Translations under genes and position numbers: made by a program
Origin: Bacillota bacterium
GTDB lineage: Bacteria > Bacillota > Clostridia > Christensenellales > SZUA-584
Direction: 5' to 3'
DNA: 64,000 nucleotides
Assembly (NCBI GenBank): GCA_023412005.1
Contig: JAEYOE010000001.1
Span: 1-64,000 of the forward strand
The notes under the pieces: model-generated
Database searches by the model: none
What the model was told of the DNA's origin: nothing
The model's input: only the letters and a program-made list of their open reading frames with translations
Shown: one piece after another, positions 31,081 through 39,757 of the stretch
Layout: every line of letters starts with the position of its first letter
Numbering within the stretch: position 1 is the first letter of the stretch

Positions 31081-31704
31081 ATGACCCCGAAAGAATGTTA
31101 CAATACATTGCTTGCCCATAAGATGATTGAGATGATGGCGGCGCGTCATATGGAAGCGGTTTACTGCGAGACAAAAGAGGATGCGCTTAAAAAAACACTT
31201 GATATGATACCGCTTGGCAGCAGCGTGTCGTTCGGCGGTTCGGCAACGCTGCGTGAAATGGGTATGCAGGATGTGTTGAAACACGCTGATTATGTGTTTA
31301 TCAATCCCGATGATCCAAAAAGCGCAGCCGGAAAGGATGAGGTGGCTCATCAAGCTTTATCGGCAGATTACTTTTTGATGAGCGCTAACGCCATTTCGGA
31401 AACGGGCGAGCTTGTTAACATAGACGGCTACGGAAACAGAGCGGGGGCCTTGGTGTTCGGGCCGAAGCATGTGATTGTGGTTGCAGGCCTCAATAAGGTG
31501 GAACCCGATCTGGAATCGGCGATAAAACGGGCGAGAACATATGCGGCACGTATGACATTGTTGATATTCAAGCGCGATTATGCGTCGTTCACTGATCTGT
31601 GCGATGCAGCGGAAAAAGCATGCAGCCAGCTCGTCGTCACCGGTATGTCAATGCCCAAGGGGCGTATCAAAGTTATACTTGTGGGCGAGAGCCTTGGGTA
31701 TTAA
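31081..31704 (+). CDS. LUD-domain protein (LutC/YkgG-like)
   Basis: A 207-residue protein of the LUD (DUF162) family: SVSFGGSATLREMGM, SANAISETGELVNIDGYGNR and VIVVAGLNKVEPDLESAIKR. LutC is part of the L-lactate oxidation complex in Bacillus, but no LutA or LutB gene is beside this one. Single-gene LUD proteins are common in Clostridia and their role is not known. GAGGAG lies six bases before the ATG. Confidence 0.88.
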   Translation: MTPKECYNTLLAHKMIEMMAARHMEAVYCETKEDALKKTLDMIPLGSSVSFGGSATLREMGMQDVLKHADYVFINPDDPKSAAGKDEVAHQALSADYFLMSANAISETGELVNIDGYGNRAGALVFGPKHVIVVAGLNKVEPDLESAIKRARTYAARMTLLIFKRDYASFTDLCDAAEKACSQLVVTGMSMPKGRIKVILVGESLGY

Positions 31705-31872
31705 CGGACATTTTTGACGCATTAAATTTCAGAGCCATTTTGTTAAATATTTATAAAATGAATACCTTTCACTGAACCGGTAAATAATATGAATGGTATT
31801 GAAATCCGATAAATAATTGTTGACTTTAATCATCTGCTGTGCTATTCTCACGAAAAATGGAGGTATTCTGTG

Positions 31873-32340
31873 ATGGCAGAAAGATGGACTATACCGTTGA
31901 TACTGCAGCGGATGCTGGAGGTTTTGCTGGTGATCAGCCCCTTCATTATCTTCGCAATGCCCTTCATTTTTATTAATGTAGACCCCGAGTTTGTCAACCG
32001 GCACATTTCGGGCGGTGCGCAGGATAAATGGCTGTCTTTCGCATTTATTGAAGTATGCAGCGTCTGTTGCTGGTTCATACTGCTGTTTTTACAGAAGCTC
32101 TTGAAAACTGTCAACGTGAGTTCGCCTTTTGTCATTAAAAGCGTGCAATACTTAAAGTACATCTCATACATCTGCGCGTTCATGGCTGTTGTGCTGATCG
32201 TCAAAACATTTCTTGATTTTTCAGTGATGACACCGGTGGTCGCGATACTTGGGATGCTGTCCTGCCTGTTCTGTCAGACGCTCGCGTGGGTGTTTGACAA
32301 AGCGATCAGGCTTAAGGACGAAAACGATCTGACAATCTGA
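31873..32340 (+). CDS. DUF2975 membrane protein
   Basis: A 155-residue protein with four membrane helices (about 10-30, 58-78, 98-118, 125-145), matching the DUF2975 pattern. In Firmicutes these proteins are usually followed by a small XRE-type regulator of the YozG kind, as here. GGAGGT lies eight bases before ATG 31873. Function unknown. Confidence 0.82.
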   Translation: MAERWTIPLILQRMLEVLLVISPFIIFAMPFIFINVDPEFVNRHISGGAQDKWLSFAFIEVCSVCCWFILLFLQKLLKTVNVSSPFVIKSVQYLKYISYICAFMAVVLIVKTFLDFSVMTPVVAILGMLSCLFCQTLAWVFDKAIRLKDENDLTI

Positions 32341-32359
32341 CGGAAGGGGAGGAGAGCCA

Positions 32360-32575
32360 TTGGGAATAATCGTGAATCTTGATGTTATGATGGCAAAACG
32401 AAAAATATCGCTTAATGAGCTCTCTGATAAGGTTGGCATAACGAAGGCGAATTTGTCCATTTTAAAAACCGGCAAGGCAAAAGCGATACGATTTTCCACG
32501 CTTAACGCGATTTGTATTGAGCTTAACTGCCAGCCCGGTGATATTTTAGAGTTCAGGGAGGACGAGGATGACTGA
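32360..32575 (+). CDS. Small XRE-family regulator (YozG-like)
   Basis: A 71-residue helix-turn-helix protein: NLDVMMAKRKISLNELSDKVGIT, then NLSILKTGKAKAIRFSTLNAIC and CQPGDILEF. This is nearly the whole YozG-type family, which pairs with DUF2975 proteins. It starts at TTG 32360, with GGGGAGGAG upstream. Probably controls its own operon. Confidence 0.88.
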   Translation: MGIIVNLDVMMAKRKISLNELSDKVGITKANLSILKTGKAKAIRFSTLNAICIELNCQPGDILEFREDEDD

Positions 32576-32681
32576 CACCAATTATCTGTACGAGTACTTT
32601 TTGGCGAACAGCCCGGATCAGAAAGAAGACGATTCGGCATTGCGCGAAAAAGAAGACAATCAAGACGACGAAGACAAATAA
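32568..32681 (+). CDS. 37-residue acidic peptide
   Basis: Reads MTDTNYLYEYFLANSP and continues with a run of Asp, Glu, Gln and Lys to the stop at 32679. The start overlaps the XRE gene stop by eight bases and has GGGAGGACGAGG just upstream, and a terminator follows directly, so it is well placed to be translated. Its net charge is strongly negative. Too small for a family call; it could be a partner of the XRE protein or simply a leaky frame. Confidence 0.5.
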   Translation: MTDTNYLYEYFLANSPDQKEDDSALREKEDNQDDEDK

Positions 32682-32688
32682 GAAAAAG

Positions 32689-32717
32689 CAGCGGCTGACC
32701 AATAACCGCTGTTTTTT
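32689..32717 (+). terminator. Terminator after the DUF2975/XRE unit
   Basis: Stem CAGCGG/CCGCTG with an 11-base loop, followed by TTTTTT. Confidence 0.88.
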
Positions 32718-32777
32718 AATCGCAGCTTCTATTGAAAAGCGGTAAGATATCTGTTAATAGATGAGAAAAGAGGCAGC

Positions 32778-33974
32778 ATGATGTTAACCAGAACCAACAT
32801 AAAAAACGGCGATGAGCTTTCGATTCTCGGGTTTGGCTGCATGCGCTATCCGATGAAGGGCAGAAACATCGATGAAGATAGAACCGTCGCCATGATTCGC
32901 GATGCAATTGGCAAGGGCGTGAATTACTTTGATACGGCCTATATCTATCACGGCGGCAAAAGCGAGACGTTACTCGGCAAGGCGCTTAACGGCGGCTACA
33001 GAGAAAAGGTGATGATTGCGACCAAGCTGCCGCATTACATGGTGAGCAGCCTCGACGGCGCGAAGAAGATATTGCACAACCAGCTGACGAAGCTGAAAAC
33101 CGATACGATCGATTATTATCTGCTACACATGCTTTCCGACAAGGCTGCATTCGACAGAATGATCAAGCTCGGTGTGGTGGAATGGCTGGAGGAGCTGAAG
33201 AACAACGGCGTTATTAAGAACCTCGGGTTCTCGTTTCACGGAGAAAAGAGCGACTTTGTGGCGCTCGTGACCGCGTATCCGTGGGACTTTTGCCAGATAC
33301 AATACAACTACCTCGATGAAAACAATCAGGCCGGAACGGCGGGGCTGAAGCTTGCGCATTCATTGGGAATACCCGTTATCGTGATGGAGCCGCTGCGCGG
33401 CGGAAAGCTATCGGGCAGCCTGCCGCAGGAGGTGCTGAACGAATTCGCTGCTGCCAATGCCGGGCGCACACCGGTGGAATGGGCGCTGCGCTGGATATGG
33501 AACCACAGCGAGGTGACGCTTTTGCTGTCGGGCATGAGCACCGAGGCACAGCTGGAGGAGAATGTCCGCATCGCATCATCCGCTCAAGCGGGGGCATTAT
33601 CAGGCGAGGAGCTTGCGCTGTTTGACCGCGTGAAGGCTGTGCTGCTCGAAAAAACAAAGGTGCCCTGCACCGGCTGCGGCTATTGTATGCCGTGCCCGAG
33701 CGGCGTAAACATACCGGGCTGCTTCTCCGTTTATAACGACAAGTATCTGCTCGGCAAAAAGGGCTCGCGCATGAAATACTTTCAGAACCTGGGGCTGGGG
33801 GCGAAGAACCCCAACTTTGCGTCGCTGTGCACCGAATGCGGCAAGTGCGAGCGGCACTGCCCGCAGCATATAAAGATTCGGGAAGAGCTGAAAGTGGTGA
33901 AAAAGGAGCTGGAAGGGCTGCTCTTCAAACCGATGCTGTCTGTAGCCAGAAGAATTTTGAAAGTGAATAAATAA
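32778..33974 (+). CDS. Aldo/keto reductase with C-terminal 4Fe-4S domain
   Basis: A 398-residue protein. The TIM-barrel AKR domain (1-280) has FDTAYIYHGGKSE (Asp and Tyr of the tetrad), the lysine in IATKLP, and the histidine in YLLHML. From residue 295 a ferredoxin-like part carries two cysteine sets, CTGCGYCMPCP and CTECGKCERHCP. Such AKR-ferredoxin fusions are typical of anaerobes; natural substrates are unknown. The start is ATG 32778 or the following ATG, after AAGAGG. Confidence 0.92.
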   Translation: MMLTRTNIKNGDELSILGFGCMRYPMKGRNIDEDRTVAMIRDAIGKGVNYFDTAYIYHGGKSETLLGKALNGGYREKVMIATKLPHYMVSSLDGAKKILHNQLTKLKTDTIDYYLLHMLSDKAAFDRMIKLGVVEWLEELKNNGVIKNLGFSFHGEKSDFVALVTAYPWDFCQIQYNYLDENNQAGTAGLKLAHSLGIPVIVMEPLRGGKLSGSLPQEVLNEFAAANAGRTPVEWALRWIWNHSEVTLLLSGMSTEAQLEENVRIASSAQAGALSGEELALFDRVKAVLLEKTKVPCTGCGYCMPCPSGVNIPGCFSVYNDKYLLGKKGSRMKYFQNLGLGAKNPNFASLCTECGKCERHCPQHIKIREELKVVKKELEGLLFKPMLSVARRILKVNK

Positions 33975-34325
33975 TATGCCCTGCTGACGTTTATCGCTCA
34001 GTGATGCCCGCATAGCTGTTGTTATTATTGCCGTGCAAAGCAACGCAAAATAAACGAAAAGCTGCGGGTAGCGGTCATTCTGATGAGCGGTTAGCAGTCA
34101 CCTGCGTTGCGGATTGACTGTGCCCGTGGAATCAATAATCATTATTGTCGCATATTCATTTGCTGCGATGCGTATAGTGATGATCATTCTTGTGAATGCG
34201 CAAGAGGAAACTTTTTGTATTGGCTTTTCACATCGTCGTTACATCGCTTTATTCTCTCGTGATGCCATAGTTGTTATTAATCATGCTGCACGTGGGCTTG
34301 TGAATGCTATTATACCGATTGTTGA
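33975..34325. other. 351-bp convergent intergenic region with no clear feature
   Basis: Lies between the convergent AKR and DeoR genes. An open frame from 34114 runs into the antisense of the DeoR gene and has no ribosome site, so I do not call it. Two imperfect copies of about 32 bases (GTGATGCC..ATAG.TGTTATTA) occur at 34002-34036 and 34259-34290. I see no terminator with a T-run. Confidence 0.4.
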
Positions 34326-35084
34326 TTATACCACTTTAACGCCCGCTTCTTTCGCGGCGGCAAGAATCTCCTGCGGCAGGCTGCCGTCTGAAACAAGCAC
34401 GTCGATATCGGCCAGCGTGCCAAAAGTATACGGCAGGCTTTTGCCAACCTTTGTGGAATCCATCAGCATAATCACCTTGGATGCGCGCTTCAATATCGCC
34501 TGCTTAAGCTCGCACTCCGAATAGGTGCCGCTTGTGAAGCCGTTTTGCAGCGAAAAACCGCTGGCTGCCATAAAAGCCGTGTCGATATTCACGTCTGCCA
34601 AAAAGGCCGCAGCGTTGGCACCCGAAACGGAGATTGTGTTGCGGCTGAGCTGCCCGCCAATCAGCATCACGGTCGGCTTCGATTTTTTAATCAGCTCCAG
34701 CGCGATATTGGGGCCGCTCGTTAACAGCGACACATAATCATCGGGAATCTGCTTGGCAAACATCATCAGCGTGGTGCCCGAATCGAGATACAGCGACCGC
34801 CCGCTTTCCACGAAAATAGCCGCTTTTCGTGCAATCAGCGTTTTCGCTGCCGTGTTCTCCAAGGCGCGGCGAGAGTAGATATCTTCGGCCGCCATCGACA
34901 AACGTGATAACGCAACGGCGCCTCCGCGTGTCCGCTTCACGAGGCCTTCTTCTTCAAAGAATTTAAGATCGCGGCGCAGCGTCATGCTGGAACAATCCGG
35001 AAACATAGTCTCCAGGTCTTTCAAGAACACCTCACCCTTTGCATTTAAAAGGTCTTTGATTGCGTCACGCCGTTTGCCATTCAA
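34326..35084 (-). CDS. DeoR-family transcription regulator
   Basis: A 252-residue regulator. The N-terminal DeoR helix-turn-helix (RRDAIKDLL, then SSMTLRRDLKFFEEEGLVKRTRGGAV) is followed by the sugar-phosphate-sensing DeoRC domain (LYLDSGTTLMMFA, IGGQLSRNTISVSG, MLMDSTKVGK). The start is TTG 35084 with GGAGG eight bases upstream. No sugar operon is adjacent, so its target is unclear. Confidence 0.92.
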   Translation of the reverse strand: MNGKRRDAIKDLLNAKGEVFLKDLETMFPDCSSMTLRRDLKFFEEEGLVKRTRGGAVALSRLSMAAEDIYSRRALENTAAKTLIARKAAIFVESGRSLYLDSGTTLMMFAKQIPDDYVSLLTSGPNIALELIKKSKPTVMLIGGQLSRNTISVSGANAAAFLADVNIDTAFMAASGFSLQNGFTSGTYSECELKQAILKRASKVIMLMDSTKVGKSLPYTFGTLADIDVLVSDGSLPQEILAAAKEAGVKVV

Positions 35085-35215
35085 TTTTTTGTTCCTCCAG
35101 TGAAAATTTCCTTTATCTAATATAACACTGATGTTCGTTTTTCACAATAAGGCGCTCGTTTTTTTCACTTCGGGGATAACTGTGAAAAAACTGTGATGCG
35201 TCAAGAAGGTGCGCA

Positions 35216-35224
35216 TGATATAAT
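35216..35224 (+). promoter_or_regulatory. Extended -10 promoter very close to tadA
   Basis: TGATATAAT (extended -10) ends at 35224, only seven bases before the tadA ATG at 35231. No good -35 is seen. Transcription would begin at or next to the start codon. Confidence 0.6.
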
Positions 35225-35230
35225 TGGCGT

Positions 35231-35686
35231 ATGAATGAGCATGAGTTTTATATGGCCGCCGCCATTGACATGGCAAAGAAAGCCGCCGCGAAAGATGAAG
35301 TGCCGGTGGGGGCTGTGATTGTGAAGGACGGCCGGATTATCGCCAAAGCCTGCAACCTGCGTGAAACGCGAAAAAGCCCGCTGGCGCATGCCGAGCTGCT
35401 TGCCATCGGCAAGGCCGCAAAGCGGCTTGGCGGCTGGCGCCTGCCCGGATGCACGCTGTATGTCACGCTGGAACCGTGCCCCATGTGCGCGGGGGCCATT
35501 ATCAACGCCCGCATAGAAAATGTGGTGTTCGGCGCTTATGATCCCAAAGGCGGCGCAATGGGATCGCTGTATGATCTCAGTGAAGGCAAGCTGAATCATA
35601 AACCGCTTTGTGTGGGCGGTGTGCTGCAGGAAGACTGCGCAGCACTGTTAACAGACTACTTCAAATTAAAAAGAAGAAAGCAATAA
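35231..35686 (+). CDS. tadA: tRNA adenosine(34) deaminase
   Basis: Converts A34 to inosine in tRNA-Arg(ACG), needed to read CGN codons. The 151-residue deaminase has His53/Glu55 in LAHAELLAIG, and Cys83 and Cys86 in EPCPMCAGA, the zinc site. Late residues GGAMGSLYDL fit TadA rather than cytidine deaminase. There is no Shine-Dalgarno site, and the extended -10 sits right before the ATG, which suggests a leaderless message. Confidence 0.95.
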   Translation: MNEHEFYMAAAIDMAKKAAAKDEVPVGAVIVKDGRIIAKACNLRETRKSPLAHAELLAIGKAAKRLGGWRLPGCTLYVTLEPCPMCAGAIINARIENVVFGAYDPKGGAMGSLYDLSEGKLNHKPLCVGGVLQEDCAALLTDYFKLKRRKQ

Positions 35687-35807
35687 AACTAATATTATTT
35701 CGACAAAATAAGTCATAATTACACTTTTTATGTGCATTTTGAGATGTTTCACGTTGTAAAATTCCGTTTATAAATCAACTGTGATTTTTCCCATGGAGGC
35801 AACCACT

Positions 35808-37226
35808 GTGTATTTGTTTGAACAGATGGAACACCCCGGAAATCCGTTTGACTTAGACCGGACAGACGACGGGCTCACGGGTGTTTTTGATACTGCCGGT
35901 ATCACTGAAAATACAATATTTGCGTTCGAAGCCGATTTCCTTGCGGGCGAGATAATGCTGACGGATTTAAAATCGGGCAGGGAACGAATGCTCGCGCTGG
36001 AGCATGTGATGAGTGGCATCCATCCCGATGACGTGATGTCTATTCGTTCTGCGATTTCTTTTATTACCGAATACGAGCGCCGTTCCATTCAACTGACCAT
36101 CAGATATATCAACGAAAGCGATACCGTTTGTTATGAGCTGAAGGGGCGGGCACTGTGTCAAGACGGCCGAGTTTTTGCCGTCGGCTATGCTTATGACAAT
36201 AAAATAATAGAGGGCCATAGCAAGCGCCTTGAGTATTTGGAAAAGCATGACGCGCTGACTGGCCTTGCCAACGCGGCCGCGTTTGATTCGTTCGTTAACG
36301 ACTTTTTCAAGTTCGGTATGTATCCGCAAACGCTGATCGTCGCCAAGATCGACAGGTTTCATGAAATCAACAACGCTTTTGGGTATAACGCCGGCAATAC
36401 GCTGATTAAGAACGTGGCCGAAGTGATTAAAGATTGTTTCTTCGACGCCGAAATTATCGCGCGTATCGGTGGGGGCGAATACTGCGTGGTGTATGCGGGC
36501 AAAAGCTTGCTCGAGATCGACAACAAGGTGAAGCAGACGCGCATGATGCTGCACGGCATGTATATGAACCTTGTGAAAACAGATGTGAGCTTTGGCTATT
36601 CATCGGCGGAAAAAGCCGTGAGCTTTTGTGATCTATACCGTCAGGCGCTCAATAAAATGCGCAAAATCAGCGCCATCAACACACTGTTAACCGAAAACAC
36701 CGTGATTGACAGCATGAACAGCATTATCGAGACCAAGGCGGCGTGGGGCAAGCGCCCCGTGAGGCTCCAAAGCTTGTCGTCGCAGGTGGCGGGCATGCTC
36801 GGGTGCGGTGAGGAATGCGTCAATGTTGTGAAGGTGCTCGCAAAAATCGCGGATATCGGGTTTATCGGCCTTAACAGCAGCCTGATAAAAAACAGGCTGA
36901 CGCTGGAAGGCGACGATTATGACGCGTTTATGCAGCATGTGGACTTTGGTAAAAAGATCATCAGCAGAATCGGCGAGCTTAAAGACTTGCAGGAGCTTTA
37001 CAAAAGCATATTCAAGCGCTACGATGAGCAACGGCACAGCCGTATACCGCTGCCGAGCCGCATCATAGCTGGTGTGCGCGGGTTTGACGATATCGTTTCG
37101 GCGCACAGAGCGGGCAGCCGCGAAATCACGGAGAAGTTCTTGGAGACGCGGGGAAAAGAGTTTTGCCCCGAGGTGGTGGATGCCATTGTGGATGTGGCGT
37201 GCCGACGTTACGCGCTGCGTGCTTAA
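35808..37226 (+). CDS. Degenerate GGDEF and HD-GYP-like two-domain protein
   Basis: A 472-residue soluble protein with a PAS-like N-terminal region (to about 130). A GGDEF domain follows (KHDALTGLANAAAFDSF, then RIGGGEYCVV near residue 221), where the catalytic GGDEF is GGGEY. The C-terminal part follows the HD-GYP plan but with ADIG in place of HDIG near 345, and the HHE..DG.GYP loop is lost, leaving KRYDEQRHSRIPLPSRIIAGVRGFDDIV. It is probably not a c-di-GMP enzyme and may bind a nucleotide or partner. The start GTG 35808 is set by GGAGG eight bases upstream. Closed by a GAAA-loop terminator. Confidence 0.8.
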   Translation: MYLFEQMEHPGNPFDLDRTDDGLTGVFDTAGITENTIFAFEADFLAGEIMLTDLKSGRERMLALEHVMSGIHPDDVMSIRSAISFITEYERRSIQLTIRYINESDTVCYELKGRALCQDGRVFAVGYAYDNKIIEGHSKRLEYLEKHDALTGLANAAAFDSFVNDFFKFGMYPQTLIVAKIDRFHEINNAFGYNAGNTLIKNVAEVIKDCFFDAEIIARIGGGEYCVVYAGKSLLEIDNKVKQTRMMLHGMYMNLVKTDVSFGYSSAEKAVSFCDLYRQALNKMRKISAINTLLTENTVIDSMNSIIETKAAWGKRPVRLQSLSSQVAGMLGCGEECVNVVKVLAKIADIGFIGLNSSLIKNRLTLEGDDYDAFMQHVDFGKKIISRIGELKDLQELYKSIFKRYDEQRHSRIPLPSRIIAGVRGFDDIVSAHRAGSREITEKFLETRGKEFCPEVVDAIVDVACRRYALRA

Positions 37227-37237
37227 TAGCATCGAAC

Positions 37238-37264
37238 AAGCACTTGGAAACAGGTGCTTTTTTT
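37238..37264 (+). terminator. Terminator with GAAA tetraloop
   Basis: AAGCACTTG and CAGGTGCTT pair (one G-U) around a GAAA loop, then TTTTT. Confidence 0.93.
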
Positions 37265-37346
37265 GTGGAAAAAACACTTTGATAATGAATAATTATGTTG
37301 AAATATAAAAGATTATGGAATATCATTTTATGGGGGTGATCTATAT

Positions 37347-38351
37347 ATGTCTACTAAAAGAATAAAAACGGTCTCTATTATAATATTTGTATATTTAGTA
37401 ATATCTTTTTCAACACTTGCTTATATACTCATCATGAATCCAGGGTTTGATATAGCTGCTTACATATCTGCGATTTCTAGTTTTTTCGCTGCCATTTTGA
37501 CTGTGCTATACGTCCAAGCAGCAACAAAACAATTAGAAGTTATGACAAAGCAATCGGAGATAATGTCAAATCAAACAGAAATCATGTCAAAACAATTAAC
37601 CCAGATGGAGCAAGAGAGCAAATATAAGAGTAGACCTCTGCCATATTTCGAGAATGTTGAATTGGTTATAGAACCATCAAGGTTCTTTTACTCTCCTCCA
37701 ACTAATGAATATAACTTTATATCAAGATACATTGTTAAAGGTATCTTGAAGAATATGACCGAAGAGCCGGCACTAAGTTTGTATTTAACTTCGAAAATAG
37801 TGATTAAAAAACAAACTAACAGCATTGAACTATTATCATTTGACTGTGTAATTGATACACTTGGAGGGAAAGAGAAAACTAAGGAAGGTCAAGTAGATTT
37901 ATATATTACTATGGATGATAATGGCTTGCTATTTGATGCAATACGTGAAATGTATACAAAATCGAAAATCACTCTTCATATTAAACTTTTATACAGAAGT
38001 ATTTCTGGAGGGTGTTTTAAGTTGACAAATTGCTACTATTTAAGCATAAAAGATGAAGATATTCAAAAAATAAAAATATGGCATGAGAAAATTTCCTTAT
38101 TTAATACAAGATACAAGGAACAACTTGAAGAATTAAAGAGGATAAGAAATAAGGATTCAAAAAGGTGGCATGAAATATTTGATAAAATACGTGCTGAAAT
38201 ATGTGCAGAAGAGGAGGAGAACGTAATTATAAGGTTGAGATCAAATAGTAATCAACTTAGAGTTGATTCTATTGATGGAGAAGAATATGAAACTGAACGT
38301 TCAGTTGATAATTTTAGAGAACTTCTTGCGTTAAGTTGTAAAAAAGACTGA
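37347..38351 (+). CDS. AT-rich membrane-anchored coiled-coil protein, likely acquired
   Basis: A 334-residue protein with two N-terminal membrane helices (about 8-30 and 37-57), a short heptad stretch rich in Met/Gln/Ser (QLEVMTKQSEIMSNQ), and a large soluble domain. Its codon use is far more A/T-rich than the neighbouring GGDEF or degV genes, with many AAA, AAT, ATA and TTA codons, which suggests recent transfer. GGGGGTG lies a few bases before the ATG. No family recognised; the layout recalls small membrane-linked accessory proteins. Confidence 0.75.
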   Translation: MSTKRIKTVSIIIFVYLVISFSTLAYILIMNPGFDIAAYISAISSFFAAILTVLYVQAATKQLEVMTKQSEIMSNQTEIMSKQLTQMEQESKYKSRPLPYFENVELVIEPSRFFYSPPTNEYNFISRYIVKGILKNMTEEPALSLYLTSKIVIKKQTNSIELLSFDCVIDTLGGKEKTKEGQVDLYITMDDNGLLFDAIREMYTKSKITLHIKLLYRSISGGCFKLTNCYYLSIKDEDIQKIKIWHEKISLFNTRYKEQLEELKRIRNKDSKRWHEIFDKIRAEICAEEEENVIIRLRSNSNQLRVDSIDGEEYETERSVDNFRELLALSCKKD

Positions 38352-38356
38352 TTACA

Positions 38357-38391
38357 AAAAAAGCCTGATGGGCGTATGCTCATCAGGCTTT
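38357..38391. terminator. Bidirectional terminator-like hairpin
   Basis: AAGCCTGATG pairs with CATCAGGCTT. The minus strand reads into TTTTTTTG and the plus strand into TTTG. A near-identical hairpin (39713-39757) follows the intact bactofilin gene, so this one belongs to the bactofilin remnant. Confidence 0.75.
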
Positions 38392-38399
38392 GCTGATTC

Positions 38400-38540
38400 A
38401 AACTATGCTTATTCCTCCGGAGCCGGACCCGGTTCCACCGGCGCTTCCGGGGCTTTTTATTTCTTCTTAGATTCGTGCTTTTTCTCATCAATGGGGTCGG
38501 TCAGCAGCTGCTGCTCCGTACCGTCAGTGATTGCACTTAA
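38400..38540 (-). pseudogene. Remnant of the 3' end of a bactofilin gene
   Basis: On the minus strand the reading KCN/ITDGTEQQLL..DEKKHESKKK, then stop, then KAPEAPVEPGPAPEE, closely parallels the end of the bactofilin at 39758-40234 (ITDGTDQPLL..DEKKHESKKKEKAP). One frameshift and an internal stop are present. The terminator next to it is copied too. The rest of the 38352-38695 gap is AT-rich leader for degV. Confidence 0.88.
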
Positions 38541-38695
38541 TTAAGCTCAATGAAACATGCTTTTTTTAATGCTGGAAAAAAAGTTTAAAGAAATTTTATA
38601 TTTTTGTTAGCAACAGCAATAATACCGGGCTATGAATCCATCTTGAATTCGTGTATGATGGAAAGGAACTAAAAAACGAACATGTGAGGCTTTTG

Positions 38696-39526
38696 ATGGA
38701 TTACAAAATAATATCGGACAGCAGCTGTGATTTAACCCCGGATATGAAGAAAGATTTAGATGTACAAATCGCACCACTCACAATGATGCTGGGAAATGAA
38801 GAATTTGTAGATAATGAGGCGCTTGATGTCGCTGAATTCATTGCAAAAATGAAAGCTTACAAGGGACAGGCCAAGTCGTCCTGTCCATCGCCATACGATT
38901 ACATAGAGAAGCATGATAAAAATAGCACCTCGTTTGTGGTGACACTCTCATCAAAGCTTTCAGGGTCATACAACAGCGCGTGTATTGCCAAGGGGATGCT
39001 TGAAGAACAAGGTGTTGAATCCCATGTATTTGATTCGAAAAGCGCATCGGCAGGGCAGCTGCTCATTGTTCTCAAGCTGCGCGAGCTGATTAACAGCGGG
39101 CTTGAGAAAGTTGAAATCATCAAGCACATCGATGAATTTATAAAGAAGATGAAAACCTTTTTTGTTCTTGAGAACTTAGATAACATGATTAAGAATGGAA
39201 GAATGGGAAAAATCGCCGGATTGATTGCCGGGGTTTTAAATATCCGTTTGGTATTAAGAGCTGATGCAAATGGAGAGATTGCGTTGTTCTCAAAAGCCCG
39301 TGGGGCGCAGCAAGCCATTATTAAGCTTGCCGAAACTATCGGAGAAACGTGTCACGATACAAAAGATAAGATTCTTGCCATTACACATTGCAATAATTTA
39401 AAGCAGGTGAATCAGCTGGTTCAAATTGTTAAAGAGAAATATGCTTTCAAGGAGATTGTTGTTGCGCCTACAAAGGGATTGTCCAGTATGTATGCCAACG
39501 AGGGCGGAATCATTATCGCTTTTTAG
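38696..39526 (+). CDS. DegV-family fatty-acid-binding protein
   Basis: A 276-residue protein of the DegV/FakB family, which hold a fatty acid for phosphorylation by FakA. It shows YKIISDSSCDL, the TSFVVTLSSKLSGSYNSA loop, and the closing GLSSMYANEGGIIIAF. No fakA kinase gene is beside it, which is usual. GAGG lies eight bases before ATG 38696. It sits between the bactofilin remnant and the intact bactofilin. Confidence 0.92.
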   Translation: MDYKIISDSSCDLTPDMKKDLDVQIAPLTMMLGNEEFVDNEALDVAEFIAKMKAYKGQAKSSCPSPYDYIEKHDKNSTSFVVTLSSKLSGSYNSACIAKGMLEEQGVESHVFDSKSASAGQLLIVLKLRELINSGLEKVEIIKHIDEFIKKMKTFFVLENLDNMIKNGRMGKIAGLIAGVLNIRLVLRADANGEIALFSKARGAQQAIIKLAETIGETCHDTKDKILAITHCNNLKQVNQLVQIVKEKYAFKEIVVAPTKGLSSMYANEGGIIIAF

Positions 39527-39568
39527 CTCAGGGCCTTGCGCCTCGCCTTTAACGCTCAACAAAAGTAA

Positions 39569-39598
39569 GGGGCTGCCCGGATATGGGCGGCCTCTTTT
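39569..39598 (+). terminator. Terminator after degV
   Basis: Stem GGGGCTGCCC/GGGCGGCCTC (with G-T pairing and one mismatch), then TTTT. Confidence 0.8.
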
Positions 39599-39712
39599 CT
39601 GTAATAAGAGAATCTTTTCAGGACAGCTCCTTATAGGAGCGTAAAACAGTCACCGGAAAACAAAAGACCGAGTTAAAATGGGGGTGTCGGAACCAGGCGT
39701 TTGTGTCCAAAC

Positions 39713-39757
39713 AAAAAAGCCTGACGGGCTTGTGAACTCATCAGGCTTTGCCTATAC
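39713..39757 (-). terminator. Terminator of the bactofilin unit
   Basis: On the minus strand AAAGCCTGATGAG pairs with the downstream CGTCAGGCTTTTTT. It lies directly after the bactofilin stop and is the parent of the copy at 38357. Confidence 0.8.

Noticed and set aside
34002..34290. Imperfect direct repeats between the AKR and DeoR genes as an element border
   Set aside because: Only about 32 bases, with gaps, in a low-complexity stretch; could be chance.
34114..34524. Plus-strand frame after the AKR gene
   Set aside because: Half of it is antisense to the DeoR gene and it lacks a ribosome site; low-quality composition.
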